Of a stretch of 64,000 nucleotides of DNA, positions 53,006 through 61,991 are shown one piece after another (the first letter of the stretch is position 1; the number at the start of each line of letters is the position of its first letter). The stretch is from Flagellimonas spongiicola (GTDB lineage: Bacteria; Bacteroidota; Bacteroidia; Flavobacteriales; Flavobacteriaceae): contig NZ_JAMFMA010000003.1 of the NCBI RefSeq assembly GCF_023502425.1, positions 434,001 through 498,000 of the forward strand, written 5' to 3'. The position numbers and the translations under genes were made by a program. Under the pieces are notes generated by a model, which was not told the DNA's origin, did no database searches, and saw nothing but the letters and a program-made list of their open reading frames with translations.

Positions 53006-53353
53006 TCAGATTAAGTTGTCGATGTTTAAATATGTTAGGTATAGACAGAGTCCGTGGACCAATTGATCAAAACCTAATACAGGATAAAATAATCTTGCAT
53101 TGTCCTGGTATTTCAATGCAAGTTTACTTGTAAAAAAGTCGGTGATTAGGTGCAGCAAGCCATTGATCACAACGAATAAAATGGCTTCATTGATTGCAAA
53201 TATGAAAAATGCAAAAATACCCAGTATAAGACTGTACGTAGCTACATGGATTCCTAACCATTTAATACTGACTCCTTTGTTCAAAGCCATTTTTGAGCTT
53301 TGTAAGACATAATCCCCAATCCAATGTGCTATTAAAATCACCGCAAACTGCAT
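53006..53353 (-). CDS. DUF3307 family membrane protein
   Basis: 115 residues, mainly hydrophobic helices, with the typical AHWIGDYVLQSSKMA start and HLITDFFTSK block. The function is unknown, and it is often found near regulators in Bacteroidota. Gap of 180 bases upstream to the gene at 53534 with no feature beyond AT-rich sequence. Confidence 0.82.
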   Translation of the reverse strand: MQFAVILIAHWIGDYVLQSSKMALNKGVSIKWLGIHVATYSLILGIFAFFIFAINEAILFVVINGLLHLITDFFTSKLALKYQDNARLFYPVLGFDQLVHGLCLYLTYLNIDNLI

Positions 53354-53533
53354 AGGGTCAAGATAGTATTTCGCTTGAGTAATACCTAATCCAATAAATT
53401 GATGTTTGGAGAATTTATACTTTTAGGTTGGGATTTGGATAACGTGTTAGTTACTACCGTAATTGTAGACCATTAAGAAGCAAATCTTTGTTTACATCTT
53501 CATTTGGTTTAACTAAAAAAGGAAAAAAGAAAA

Positions 53534-53902
53534 TTGGAAGAATTCAAATTGTTGTTTGTTTATAATGCCAACTCTGGCAAAAGAAATGCACTGTTGGATA
53601 CTGTGCATAAGGTTTTTAGTCCGTCTACATACCAATGCAGGTTATGTGACATTACATATGGGTTGATGACTGAGAAAAAAGAATGGAAAAATTTTAGGAA
53701 AACCAGTGGCATTCAAATGGAATTTCTTCATAAAGATGAATTCTTTATGAAGTATGGTCATAATTTTGGCTATCCAGCTATTATTCGCGCTGATAAGAAC
53801 GGATTGCAAGAACTCATATCTTCAGAGGAATTGGCGTATTTGAGTAATCCAAGTCAACTGATAGATTTGATAATGGAAAAAATTTCGAATCAGTTGGTGT
53901 AG
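53534..53902 (+). CDS. Conserved small protein with a CxxC motif, unknown function
   Basis: 122 residues from a TTG start. N-terminal segment (LLFVYNANSGKRNALLDTVHKVFSP) and a CRLCDITYGL motif (Cys35, Cys38), then a mixed alpha/beta part with FLHKDEFF. Related proteins are sometimes called GTPases, but the P-loop and other GTPase motifs are absent, so that label is unsupported. The CxxC could bind a metal or act in redox. Overlaps the convergent ysxC gene by 13 bases. Confidence 0.65.
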   Translation: MEEFKLLFVYNANSGKRNALLDTVHKVFSPSTYQCRLCDITYGLMTEKKEWKNFRKTSGIQMEFLHKDEFFMKYGHNFGYPAIIRADKNGLQELISSEELAYLSNPSQLIDLIMEKISNQLV

Positions 53903-54498
53903 AATCCGTTATTGATTTCTCCAATATAACTTAACAACGCATCTCTGCCCATGTGTTTGGAAGATGAGGTCACAAAGTGTGGAGGTGCTTCTGCCCAAGC
54001 ACCTTCTAATAGTATCCTTAAATAGGTGTTCACATGATTGACTATGGCACCTGGCTTTAATTTATCTGCCTTTGTGAATATAATTGCAAAAGGAATCCCA
54101 TTGGTACCTAACCATTCCATGAATTCCACATCTATAGGTTGGGGTTCATGTCTTATATCTACCAAAACAAATGCGCAAACCAATTGCTTACGCTTAACAA
54201 AATACTCCGTGATATACTTCTGAAATACTTTTTTGTCTTTTTTGGAAACACGTGCATAGCCATAGCCAGGTAAATCCACCAGGAACCAATTCTTATTGAT
54301 TTTGAAATGATTGATAAGCTGGGTTTTCCCTGGTCTGCCAGAGGTCTTGGCCAAATGCTTGCGTTCCATTAGCATGTTGATCAATGAGGACTTTCCAACA
54401 TTGGATCGTCCAATGAAGGCATATTCCGGTAACGGTTCGTTAGGGCATTTAGCCACATTGGAATTGCTCATTACAAATTCAGCCGAGGTAATCTTCAC
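53890..54498 (-). CDS. ysxC: Ribosome biogenesis GTPase YsxC/EngB
   Basis: 202 residues. G1 GRSNVGKSS, G3 DLPGYG, G4 TKAD and G5 SSS motifs are all present. YsxC acts in 50S assembly. It lies downstream of the alpha/beta hydrolase gene on the same strand, 81 bases away, with a TATCTTTG element (54531-54524) 26 bases before its start. Confidence 0.95.
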   Translation of the reverse strand: MKITSAEFVMSNSNVAKCPNEPLPEYAFIGRSNVGKSSLINMLMERKHLAKTSGRPGKTQLINHFKINKNWFLVDLPGYGYARVSKKDKKVFQKYITEYFVKRKQLVCAFVLVDIRHEPQPIDVEFMEWLGTNGIPFAIIFTKADKLKPGAIVNHVNTYLRILLEGAWAEAPPHFVTSSSKHMGRDALLSYIGEINNGFYTN

Positions 54499-54523
54499 GC
54501 AAATGGGATTTAATAATCAGAAA

Positions 54524-54531
54524 CAAAGATA
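54524..54531 (-). promoter_or_regulatory. -7 promoter element of ysxC
   Basis: TATCTTTG on the minus strand matches TAnnTTTG; the -33 is not clear. It lies between the hydrolase stop and the ysxC start. Confidence 0.4.
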
Positions 54532-54579
54532 CATACAAGTTGCATCTTCCATTGCTGTGTGCAAATGAGTCAGGTTAGT

Positions 54580-55344
54580 TTAGAAATTTCTTTGGACCAA
54601 CCAAGCTTCCAATATCTTGTTGAATTCATCAGGATGCTCCATCATTGGGGCATGACCACATTTCTCTATCCAGAATAAATCAGAATCAGGTAGTAGTTCG
54701 TGAAATTCCGTGGCAACATTGGGTGGAGTTACAGAATCATTTTCTCCCCAAATAATGCAGGTAGGCGTATTCATATGTGGTAAGTCCTTGGACATATTAT
54801 GTCTAATGGCACTTTTAGCTATCGCCAAGGTCTTTACCAATTTCATGCGGTCGTTCACAGTGGCAAAAACTTCGTCCACTATTTCTTTTGTGGCAACAGC
54901 AGGGTCATAAAAAACATCTTGAGCTTTCTTTTTTATGAATTCGTAATCCCCGCGTTTAGGATATCCATCACCCATGGCACTCTCATACAGTCCAGAACTG
55001 CCAGTGATTACCAATGCCTTAACTATTTCAGGATACATTTTGGTGTGCAACAAACCAATATGGCCGCCCAAGGAATTTCCCAAAAGGATAACATCGTTCA
55101 ATCCTTTGAATTCTATAAACTCTTTTAAGAATTTGGCAAAGTTTTTAACCGTTGTCTTTAACATCGGCATGTCATAGATGGGAAGCTCTGGAATAAGTAC
55201 TTGATAACCTTTGGCTGGAAAATACTCAGTAACGCCTTGGAAGTTGCTCAAACCGCCCATTAATCCATGTAGAATGATCATTGGCGTTCCTTCACCTATT
55301 TCTATGTATCTGAATTTACCTTCCTCTATGATTTGGTCTTCCAT
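54580..55344 (-). CDS. Alpha/beta hydrolase
   Basis: 254 residues. Nucleophile elbow GNSLGG (Ser), HG oxyanion segment in ILHGLMGGLSNF, catalytic Asp in IIWGENDSVTP, and His in CGHAPMMEHP. The substrate is unknown. The start is 25 bases from a TATATTTG element (55376-55369), with a plausible T-rich -33. Together with ysxC downstream it may form one transcript. Confidence 0.88.
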   Translation of the reverse strand: MEDQIIEEGKFRYIEIGEGTPMIILHGLMGGLSNFQGVTEYFPAKGYQVLIPELPIYDMPMLKTTVKNFAKFLKEFIEFKGLNDVILLGNSLGGHIGLLHTKMYPEIVKALVITGSSGLYESAMGDGYPKRGDYEFIKKKAQDVFYDPAVATKEIVDEVFATVNDRMKLVKTLAIAKSAIRHNMSKDLPHMNTPTCIIWGENDSVTPPNVATEFHELLPDSDLFWIEKCGHAPMMEHPDEFNKILEAWLVQRNF

Positions 55345-55368
55345 CTATAGCACGTTGGTCTTGGTAGG

Positions 55369-55376
55369 CAAATATA
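55369..55376 (-). promoter_or_regulatory. -7 promoter element of the hydrolase gene
   Basis: TATATTTG read on the minus strand, with TTTTTG 16 bases upstream. It lies 25 bases before the ATG and is divergent from the mra promoter region. Confidence 0.5.
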
Positions 55377-55485
55377 GACAATTCAAACTACACAAAAATT
55401 GAGTTTTGACAGATCAAAATTGCGGTCAATTCCATCAATGGAATTGATGTCCAAAAACCTCAAAAAACAACTTGCGAACAATTTT

Positions 55486-55580
55486 GTGGTGAATTTCATG
55501 TATTTCAACTAAAAAGTGGAGTTTTTATTAACAAATGTGTTTTTAAGTGGAGAAATGTGGAAATAAAATCTATATATTTG
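55486..55580 (+). promoter_or_regulatory. Promoter and GTGGWG repeats of the mraZ/dcw cluster
   Basis: GTGGTG (55486), GTGGAG (55516), GTGGAG (55547) and GTGGAA (55557) recur at spacings of 30, 31 and 10 bases, close to whole turns of DNA. They lead to TATATTTG (55573-55580), the -7 of the cluster. MraZ in other bacteria binds GTGG-type direct repeats upstream of its own gene; the last two repeats, 10 bases apart, fit. The assignment to MraZ is inference from the family. Confidence 0.65.
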
Positions 55581-55609
55581 AGTTATAGTTAATAACCAAT
55601 TGAACATTC

Positions 55610-56065
55610 GTGACCCACATCATAGGACAACATGACTGTAAAGCTGATGCCAAAGGGAGGGTAATCTTACCCATTTCCCTGAAGAATCAGTTGTTGCCTG
55701 TTTTAAAGGATGGGTTCGTAATAAAACGCTCGGTTTTCCAGCAATGCTTAGAGTTGTATCCAAAACATGAATTTGATCTTCTAATGCAAAAAGTGCTTAA
55801 GAAAAGTAAGATCAATCGCAAGTATGATGCATTCGTAAGGAATTTTGTGGCCGGGATGAAGGAAGTTGCCATTGATGGTGATACGGGAAGACTCCAAATA
55901 CCCAAAAACTTGGTGGGTTATGCCGAAATAGGTAAGGAAGTAGTGCTCAATGCGGTTTTTGACAAGATAGAAATCTGGAACAAAGAAATGTACGAGAAAG
56001 TCTTGGCAGAAGGTGAAAAGGACTACGCGGATTTGGCGGAGGAGATTTTTGCAGACGATGAATAG
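55610..56065 (+). CDS. mraZ: Transcriptional regulator MraZ
   Basis: 151 residues from GTG 55610. Two AbrB-like swapped-hairpin DNA-binding repeats: IIGQHDCKADAKGRVILPISL and EVAIDGDTGRLQIPKNLV. It represses the division and cell-wall cluster in other bacteria. It overlaps rsmH by 8 bases and is preceded by GTGG repeats, its likely operator. Confidence 0.95.
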   Translation: MTHIIGQHDCKADAKGRVILPISLKNQLLPVLKDGFVIKRSVFQQCLELYPKHEFDLLMQKVLKKSKINRKYDAFVRNFVAGMKEVAIDGDTGRLQIPKNLVGYAEIGKEVVLNAVFDKIEIWNKEMYEKVLAEGEKDYADLAEEIFADDE

Positions 56066-56960
56066 TGCATATCACAATCCTGTTTTACTGCATGAAACGG
56101 TAAGCGGGCTTGATATAAAAGAAAATGGAGTGTATGTGGATGTCACTTTTGGTGGCGGAGGACATTCCAAGGAAATATTGAAAAGGTTGGGGTCGGAAGG
56201 TAAGTTGTTTGCCTTTGATCAAGATGAAGATGCGCTGGCAAATGCTATCGAAGATGAACGATTTCAATTGATCAACCAAAACTTTCAATTCCTAAAACAA
56301 TATTTGAAGTTCTATGGCATTCGGAAAGTTGATGGAATCCTAGCGGATTTTGGAGTTTCCTCACATCAGTTTGATGAGGGTGAACGGGGGTTTTCAATTC
56401 GCTTTAATGCGGCATTGGACATGCGCATGGATAGGAGTGGGAGTTTATCTGCCTTTGATGTGGTAAACACCTATTCCCAAGAAGATTTGGGGTCTGTGCT
56501 TTATCAATATGGCGAGCTTAGAAACGCAAGAGCCCTAGCTAAAACAATCGTTGAGGCAAGAGCTGAGGGTCAAATTAAAACCACGGATGATTTAAAATCG
56601 GTTTTATCCAAGCATTTGCCCAAAATGAAAGAGAACAAGATTTTGGCGCAAATCTATCAGGCGATTAGGATTGAGGTAAACCAAGAGATAGCAGTTTTAA
56701 AAGCATTTTTACTGCAGACACCAGAGTTATTGGATAAAGGAGGGAGATTGAGTTTGATCAGTTATCACTCATTGGAAGATAGATTGGTAAAACGCTTTAT
56801 CCGCGCGGGCAAATTTGAAGGAGAGCCAGAAAAGGATTTTTATGGAAACATAGATGTTCCCTTTAAAAAGGTAGGAGGACTAATAGTTCCATCAAAAGAA
56901 GAAATAGCATTGAACAATAGGGCACGAAGTGCGAAACTCCGCATAGCGGAACGTATTTAA
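56058..56960 (+). CDS. rsmH: 16S rRNA (cytosine1402-N4)-methyltransferase
   Basis: 300 residues from ATG 56058 (a longer in-frame start at 56013 would lie within mraZ). NPVLLHETVSGL and DVTFGGGGHSKEIL form the SAM-binding N-terminus; a helical insert and the conserved LISYHSLEDRLVKRF follow. It methylates C1402 of 16S rRNA. Second gene of the dcw cluster. Confidence 0.96.
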   Translation: MNSAYHNPVLLHETVSGLDIKENGVYVDVTFGGGGHSKEILKRLGSEGKLFAFDQDEDALANAIEDERFQLINQNFQFLKQYLKFYGIRKVDGILADFGVSSHQFDEGERGFSIRFNAALDMRMDRSGSLSAFDVVNTYSQEDLGSVLYQYGELRNARALAKTIVEARAEGQIKTTDDLKSVLSKHLPKMKENKILAQIYQAIRIEVNQEIAVLKAFLLQTPELLDKGGRLSLISYHSLEDRLVKRFIRAGKFEGEPEKDFYGNIDVPFKKVGGLIVPSKEEIALNNRARSAKLRIAERI

Positions 56961-56969
56961 GAACACGTA

Positions 56970-57287
56970 ATGAAAAAAGGACTACTGGACATACTAAAAG
57001 GAAAATTTTTGGTAAGCGGAGACGCTCCCAAGAATTGGATGTTTTTGCTGTTTGCTTCCTTTTTGGCTGCTATGATGATTTCCAGCAGTCATAATGCGGA
57101 TAAAAAAGTACATGAGATCGCTGCCTTGAATGAGGAGGTCAGAAAACTCAAAAGTGAATTTTTTGAGTACCGTTCCACCGTACAACAATTAAAGTTGGAA
57201 TCTACCCTTCGGGAAACAGTTGCCGATGCGGGTCTAGCACCTTCAAGTAATCCACCTCAGAAAATCAAAGTAAAGTCCGAAGATTAA
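56970..57287 (+). CDS. ftsL: FtsL-like cell division protein
   Basis: 105 residues. Short cytoplasmic N-terminus, one transmembrane helix (about 24-37, WMFLLFASFLAAMMI) and a periplasmic coiled coil (HEIAALNEEVRKLKSEFFEYRS). Weakly conserved in sequence, but its position between rsmH and the transpeptidase gene is diagnostic. Shares one base with the ftsI start. Confidence 0.85.
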   Translation: MKKGLLDILKGKFLVSGDAPKNWMFLLFASFLAAMMISSSHNADKKVHEIAALNEEVRKLKSEFFEYRSTVQQLKLESTLRETVADAGLAPSSNPPQKIKVKSED

Positions 57288-59296
57288 TGGCTATCACCGA
57301 AAAAAATATCATGAATCGCTTGTATCTGGTGGCAGGCTGTCTCTTGGTTTTTGCCATTGCTGTTGTAGCGCGTTTGGTGGATATCCAAATGGTGAAAGGT
57401 GACGATTATAAGGAATTGGCTTTGAGTAAGACCGAAAAAATGTTCACCATTGAGCCAAATCGAGGGAATTTGTATTCGGATGATGGGAGTCTTTTGGCGG
57501 CGTCCGTGCCGAAATATGAAATCCGATTTGACGCAAAGACAGTATCAGAGGAGAATTTTCAAGAAAATGTAGGTGCGCTATCTGATTCGTTGGGTGTGCT
57601 GTTCAATCGCCCTTCATCATACTATCGACAGCTATTTAGAAAAGCAAGGGCCAATGGCAACAGGTATAAATTGGTAGCACGAAATGTAGACTATTTGGAT
57701 TATGTGCGAATCAAGCAGTTCCCATTGTTCAATAAGGGGCCATACAAAGGGGGCTTTATTGAAACCCATCGGGTGGTTCGGGAATATCCATTGGGGAAAA
57801 TGGCTGCGAGGAGCATAGGTTATGAACGCGTAGATGAAAACGGCTACTATACTAGAGTTGGATTGGATGGCGCTTTTGGTGAACAATACTTGCGTGGCAA
57901 GGAAGGAAAGCGACTCAAGCAGAAGATAGCAAAAGGGCAATGGAAACCCGTGGGATTGGATAATATCGTAGAGCCACGGGATGGGTTGGATGTAATTTCC
58001 ACAATAGACATCAATATACAAGACATAGCACATCACGAACTATTGGCGCAACTTGAAAAATATCAGGCCGATCATGGATGTGTGGTTGTGATGGAAACAA
58101 ATACAGGCGAAGTAAAGGCTATTTCCAACCTTGGGCGGACTTCTGAAGGGAAATATTATGAGAAGCTAAACTATGCTATTGGAGAATCCCATGAGCCAGG
58201 ATCTACATTTAAGTTAATGTCCTTGGTGGCGGCTTTGGAAGACAAGGTTATTGATACCAGCACCGTCATCGATACCGAAAAAGGACGCTACCGCATATAT
58301 GATCGGGTTGTCAAGGATTCCAAATGGGGTGGGTATGGCAAAATCCCGGTATCTGAAGCTTTTGCGGTTTCGTCAAACACCGCATTTGCCAAAATAATCC
58401 ATGAAAATTATAAAGAAACTCCAGGCAAATTTGTCAACCGCTTAATGAATATGGGGCTTCATAAAAAATTGGAACTGCCAATCATTGGAGAAGGTAAACC
58501 TGTGATTCGATATCCTGGTGACCCGGGTTGGTCCGGTATTTCATTAGGGTGGATGTCCCATGGCTATGAAGTATCCTTAACGCCAATCCAAACATTGGCA
58601 TTTTATAATGCTATCGCAAATGACGGGGAGCTGGTAAAGCCACGATTGATAAAGGCTGTAAAGGATGGTAGCAAGGTTATCGAGTACTTTGATAAAGACG
58701 TATTGATACCGTCAATTTGTTCTAATGAGACAGTGTCCAAGGTAAAGCAACTAATGAAAGACGTGGTTGAGAAGGATTATGGAACAGGACATCGATTGTA
58801 TTCCAAAAGTTTTTCCATGGCTGGGAAGACAGGAACCACACAAAAGAACTATGTGGCCAAGGATCCAGATAGATTGGCATATATCTCGTCTTTTGCGGGA
58901 TACTTTCCTGCTGATAACCCAAAATACTCCTGCATTGTGGTAATTCATGAGCCAGATAAGAGTGTAGGTTATTATGGCGCTGATGTTTCAGGACCTGTGT
59001 TCAAATCCATGGCTCAGAAAATATATGCTACATCCCCGATCATAGATGAGGTAAAGGGAAAGGCATTTGTAGAGGATGAATTGGATGCAGAATATCAATC
59101 GTATTATGCGCAAGTGCAGAAAAAGTACAGCCAGGTACCTAACGTAAAAGGTATGTGTGGTATGGATGCAGTTGCCATATTGGAAAACCTTGGGATGCAA
59201 GTGGAGGTGATTGGAAATGGAAAGGTGAAAAAACAATCAGTCAATCAAGGAACAGCTATTAACCAGGTAACAAAAATTGTACTGGAACTTTCGTGA
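57287..59296 (+). CDS. ftsI: Division-specific penicillin-binding protein (FtsI) with PASTA domain
   Basis: 669 residues. N-terminal transmembrane helix (about 13-30), a dimerisation domain, then the transpeptidase domain with GSTFKLMS (SxxK, catalytic Ser), SSNTA (SxN) and GKTGTTQ (KTG). A C-terminal PASTA domain (about 610-669, VPNVKGMCGMDAVAIL) follows. It cross-links septal peptidoglycan. Overlaps murE at GTGA. Confidence 0.96.
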   Translation: MAITEKNIMNRLYLVAGCLLVFAIAVVARLVDIQMVKGDDYKELALSKTEKMFTIEPNRGNLYSDDGSLLAASVPKYEIRFDAKTVSEENFQENVGALSDSLGVLFNRPSSYYRQLFRKARANGNRYKLVARNVDYLDYVRIKQFPLFNKGPYKGGFIETHRVVREYPLGKMAARSIGYERVDENGYYTRVGLDGAFGEQYLRGKEGKRLKQKIAKGQWKPVGLDNIVEPRDGLDVISTIDINIQDIAHHELLAQLEKYQADHGCVVVMETNTGEVKAISNLGRTSEGKYYEKLNYAIGESHEPGSTFKLMSLVAALEDKVIDTSTVIDTEKGRYRIYDRVVKDSKWGGYGKIPVSEAFAVSSNTAFAKIIHENYKETPGKFVNRLMNMGLHKKLELPIIGEGKPVIRYPGDPGWSGISLGWMSHGYEVSLTPIQTLAFYNAIANDGELVKPRLIKAVKDGSKVIEYFDKDVLIPSICSNETVSKVKQLMKDVVEKDYGTGHRLYSKSFSMAGKTGTTQKNYVAKDPDRLAYISSFAGYFPADNPKYSCIVVIHEPDKSVGYYGADVSGPVFKSMAQKIYATSPIIDEVKGKAFVEDELDAEYQSYYAQVQKKYSQVPNVKGMCGMDAVAILENLGMQVEVIGNGKVKKQSVNQGTAINQVTKIVLELS

Positions 59297-60756
59297 AATT
59301 GTTAAAGGACATACTATTTGGAGTGCGCTTATCTGCGGTGAGTGGGGATACCAACGTTATGGTAAATCAAATCCATTTTGATTCCAGAAAAGTTGAAATG
59401 GATGATTTGTTCGTAGCGGTTAGAGGTACGATAACTGATGGGCATCAATACATTCAAAAGGCAGTTGAATCTGGAGCGCGGGCTATTGTTTGTGAAGAAT
59501 TGCCAGAGTTGATGGTGAACGGTGTGACCTACATCAAGGTTGCTGATAGCAATAGTGCATTGGCCATCTTGGCTTCAAACTATTTTGATAATCCATCCAA
59601 GAATTTAAAGCTGGTGGGTATTACCGGGACCAATGGGAAAACTACGGTAAGTACCCTTTTGTACAATCTTTTCAAAAAAGCGGGTTACAAAGTCGGGCTA
59701 ATTTCAACCATCAAGGTCATGGTGGATGATAAAACATATAAGACAAGTCATACTACGCCAGATGTATTGACCATCAACCAACATCTATCGGAGATGAATG
59801 ATGAAGGTATAGAGTATTGTTTTATGGAAGTCAGTTCACACGGCATCCATCAGAAACGGACAGAGGGCTTACATTTTACAGGTGCAATTTTCACCAATCT
59901 GTCACATGATCATTTGGATTACCATAAAACTTTTGCGGAGTATCGTGATACCAAAAAAAGGTTGTTTGATAACCTTCCTAAATCAGCTTTTGCCTTAACC
60001 AATATTGATGATAAGAATGGTAAAATCATGTTGCAGAATACCAAGGCAAAAAAGCAAACCTATGCCTTGAAGTCTTATGCGGATTTCCGAGCCCAAATTT
60101 TGGAAAGGCAGTTCAACGGTCAATTGCTGAAAATTGATGAGAACGAGATTTGGACAAGGTTGATAGGTGATTTCAATGCATATAACCTATTGGCAATTTA
60201 TGCAACTGCAGACCTACTGGGTCTTGAAAAAATGGAAACATTAAAACTTATCAGTGAGCTGGAAACAGTTGACGGTAGGTTCCAATATTTTATATCGAAA
60301 GAGAGAATTACGGCTATTGTTGATTATGCCCATACGCCGGATGCACTAAAAAATGTATTGGTTACCATCAATGCATTGAGGACTGGAAATGAAAACGTCA
60401 TCACCGTAGTGGGGTGTGGTGGTGATCGTGACAAGTCTAAGCGTCCGGTTATGGGTCATATCGCCTCAGAAATGAGCAATCAAGCAATTTTCACATCGGA
60501 TAACCCTAGAACTGAAGACCCTGAAACCATTATCGAGGAAATGGAAGCGGGTGTTGAACCTCAAAATACAAGGAAGGTGTTGTCTATTGAGAACCGCAAA
60601 CAAGCCATTAAAACGGCTTGTAAACTGGCTTTGGCCAATGATATCATTTTGGTTACGGGAAAAGGGCATGAAACCTATCAGGAAACCAATGGGGTGCGAG
60701 TGGATTTTGATGATTTCAAGGAAGTTAAAGAGGCTTTGGAGAGCCTCAATAAATAG
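59293..60756 (+). CDS. murE: UDP-MurNAc-tripeptide ligase
   Basis: 487 residues from GTG 59293. ATP-binding [22 protein letters not shown], and the DNPR motif (in [10 protein letters not shown]), which specifies meso-diaminopimelate rather than lysine as the third residue. It builds the peptidoglycan stem peptide. The C-terminal GKGHETYQ segment is typical. Confidence 0.97.
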   Translation: MKLLKDILFGVRLSAVSGDTNVMVNQIHFDSRKVEMDDLFVAVRGTITDGHQYIQKAVESGARAIVCEELPELMVNGVTYIKVADSNSALAILASNYFDNPSKNLKLVGITGTNGKTTVSTLLYNLFKKAGYKVGLISTIKVMVDDKTYKTSHTTPDVLTINQHLSEMNDEGIEYCFMEVSSHGIHQKRTEGLHFTGAIFTNLSHDHLDYHKTFAEYRDTKKRLFDNLPKSAFALTNIDDKNGKIMLQNTKAKKQTYALKSYADFRAQILERQFNGQLLKIDENEIWTRLIGDFNAYNLLAIYATADLLGLEKMETLKLISELETVDGRFQYFISKERITAIVDYAHTPDALKNVLVTINALRTGNENVITVVGCGGDRDKSKRPVMGHIASEMSNQAIFTSDNPRTEDPETIIEEMEAGVEPQNTRKVLSIENRKQAIKTACKLALANDIILVTGKGHETYQETNGVRVDFDDFKEVKEALESLNK

Positions 60757-60770
60757 CGAAACGAGGACCT

Positions 60771-61991
60771 ATGTTGTATTATTTGTTTGAATACTTGGAA
60801 AAACAATACCAGTTGCCTGGAGCGGGACTTTTTGGGTTCTTGACCTTTAGGGCGGCAATGTCCGTGTTGTTATCCTTGTTGATTGCAATGGTTTACGGTA
60901 AACGTATTATCCTCTTTTTGCAAAAACAACAAATTGGTGAGAGTATTCGTGATTTGGGACTTGAAGGACAAAAGCAAAAAGCGGGAACTCCTACCATGGG
61001 TGGAATCATTATTATCATGTCCACGTTGATTCCGGTTCTACTTTTCGCAGACTTGAAAAACATCTATGTGATCCTGCTTATCGTCACCACAATTTGGATG
61101 GGGATTATAGGCTTTATCGACGATTACATCAAAATTTTCAAAAAAGACAAGAAAGGACTTAAAGGTCGCTTCAAGGTAATGGGCCAAGTGGTGCTTGGTT
61201 TGATCGTAGGTTCCGTCATGTACTTTCATCCGGAAGTCACTATTAAAGAAAAGGATGGTACGCGAATCACGGAAAGCTTTGCTGTTGAAAAAGTATTTGG
61301 TCAAGAAACCAAGGGTGTAATGACCAATGTTCCTTTTTTCAAGGATAATGAACTTAACTATGCCGATTGGATTTCTTGGATGGGTGAGGGTATGGAAAGT
61401 TATGCCTGGCTAATTTTTATCCCAGTTGTGATCATCATTGTAACCGCTGTATCCAATGGCGCTAATCTAACAGATGGAATAGATGGTTTGGCTGCTGGAT
61501 CGTCGGCAATCATGGTTTTGACCCTGGGAATTTTTGCATGGGTCTCCGGGAACATCCAGTTTTCAGATTATCTAGATATTTTTTACATACCACGAGTAGG
61601 GGAATTGTTGATTTTCATTGCAGCATTTGTTGGGGCATTGATTGGATTCTTGTGGTACAATGCGTATCCAGCTCAAGTTTTTATGGGGGATACAGGAAGT
61701 TTGACCATTGGCGGGGTTATAGCCGTAATTGCAATTATTGTTCGTAAGGAATTGTTGATACCAATCTTGTGTGGCATATTTTTCGCCGAGACGCTGTCAG
61801 TAATGTTGCAGGTAAGCTACTTCAAACGAACAAAAAAGAAATACGGTGAAGGAAAGCGACTTTTCCTTATGGCACCCTTGCATCACCACTATCAAAAGAA
61901 ATTATATCACGAAAGCAAAATAGTCACACGATTCTGGATTATCGGGATTTTGCTAGCAGTAATAAGTATCGTCACCCTAAAAATTAGGTAG
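60771..61991 (+). CDS. mraY: Phospho-MurNAc-pentapeptide transferase
   Basis: 406 residues with about ten transmembrane helices. Conserved FIDDYIKI (Asp-Asp motif), [12 protein letters not shown], and a C-terminal PLHHHYQKK histidine motif, all of MraY. It transfers the Mur-pentapeptide to undecaprenyl phosphate to make lipid I. One base separates it from murD. Confidence 0.97.
   Translation: MLYYLFEYLEKQYQLPGAGLFGFLTFRAAMSVLLSLLIAMVYGKRIILFLQKQQIGESIRDLGLEGQKQKAGTPTMGGIIIIMSTLIPVLLFADLKNIYVILLIVTTIWMGIIGFIDDYIKIFKKDKKGLKGRFKVMGQVVLGLIVGSVMYFHPEVTIKEKDGTRITESFAVEKVFGQETKGVMTNVPFFKDNELNYADWISWMGEGMESYAWLIFIPVVIIIVTAVSNGANLTDGIDGLAAGSSAIMVLTLGIFAWVSGNIQFSDYLDIFYIPRVGELLIFIAAFVGALIGFLWYNAYPAQVFMGDTGSLTIGGVIAVIAIIVRKELLIPILCGIFFAETLSVMLQVSYFKRTKKKYGEGKRLFLMAPLHHHYQKKLYHESKIVTRFWIIGILLAVISIVTLKIR

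Noticed and set aside
53534-53902. GTPase annotation
   Set aside because: No P-loop, DxxG or NKxD motif is present.
55486-55562. GTGG repeats as a CRISPR-like array
   Set aside because: Repeats are six bases long, with unequal spacers and no cas genes; position fits a MraZ operator.
56013-56057. Upstream start of rsmH
   Set aside because: The extra 15 residues are arginine-rich and lie inside mraZ; the family starts near ATG 56058.
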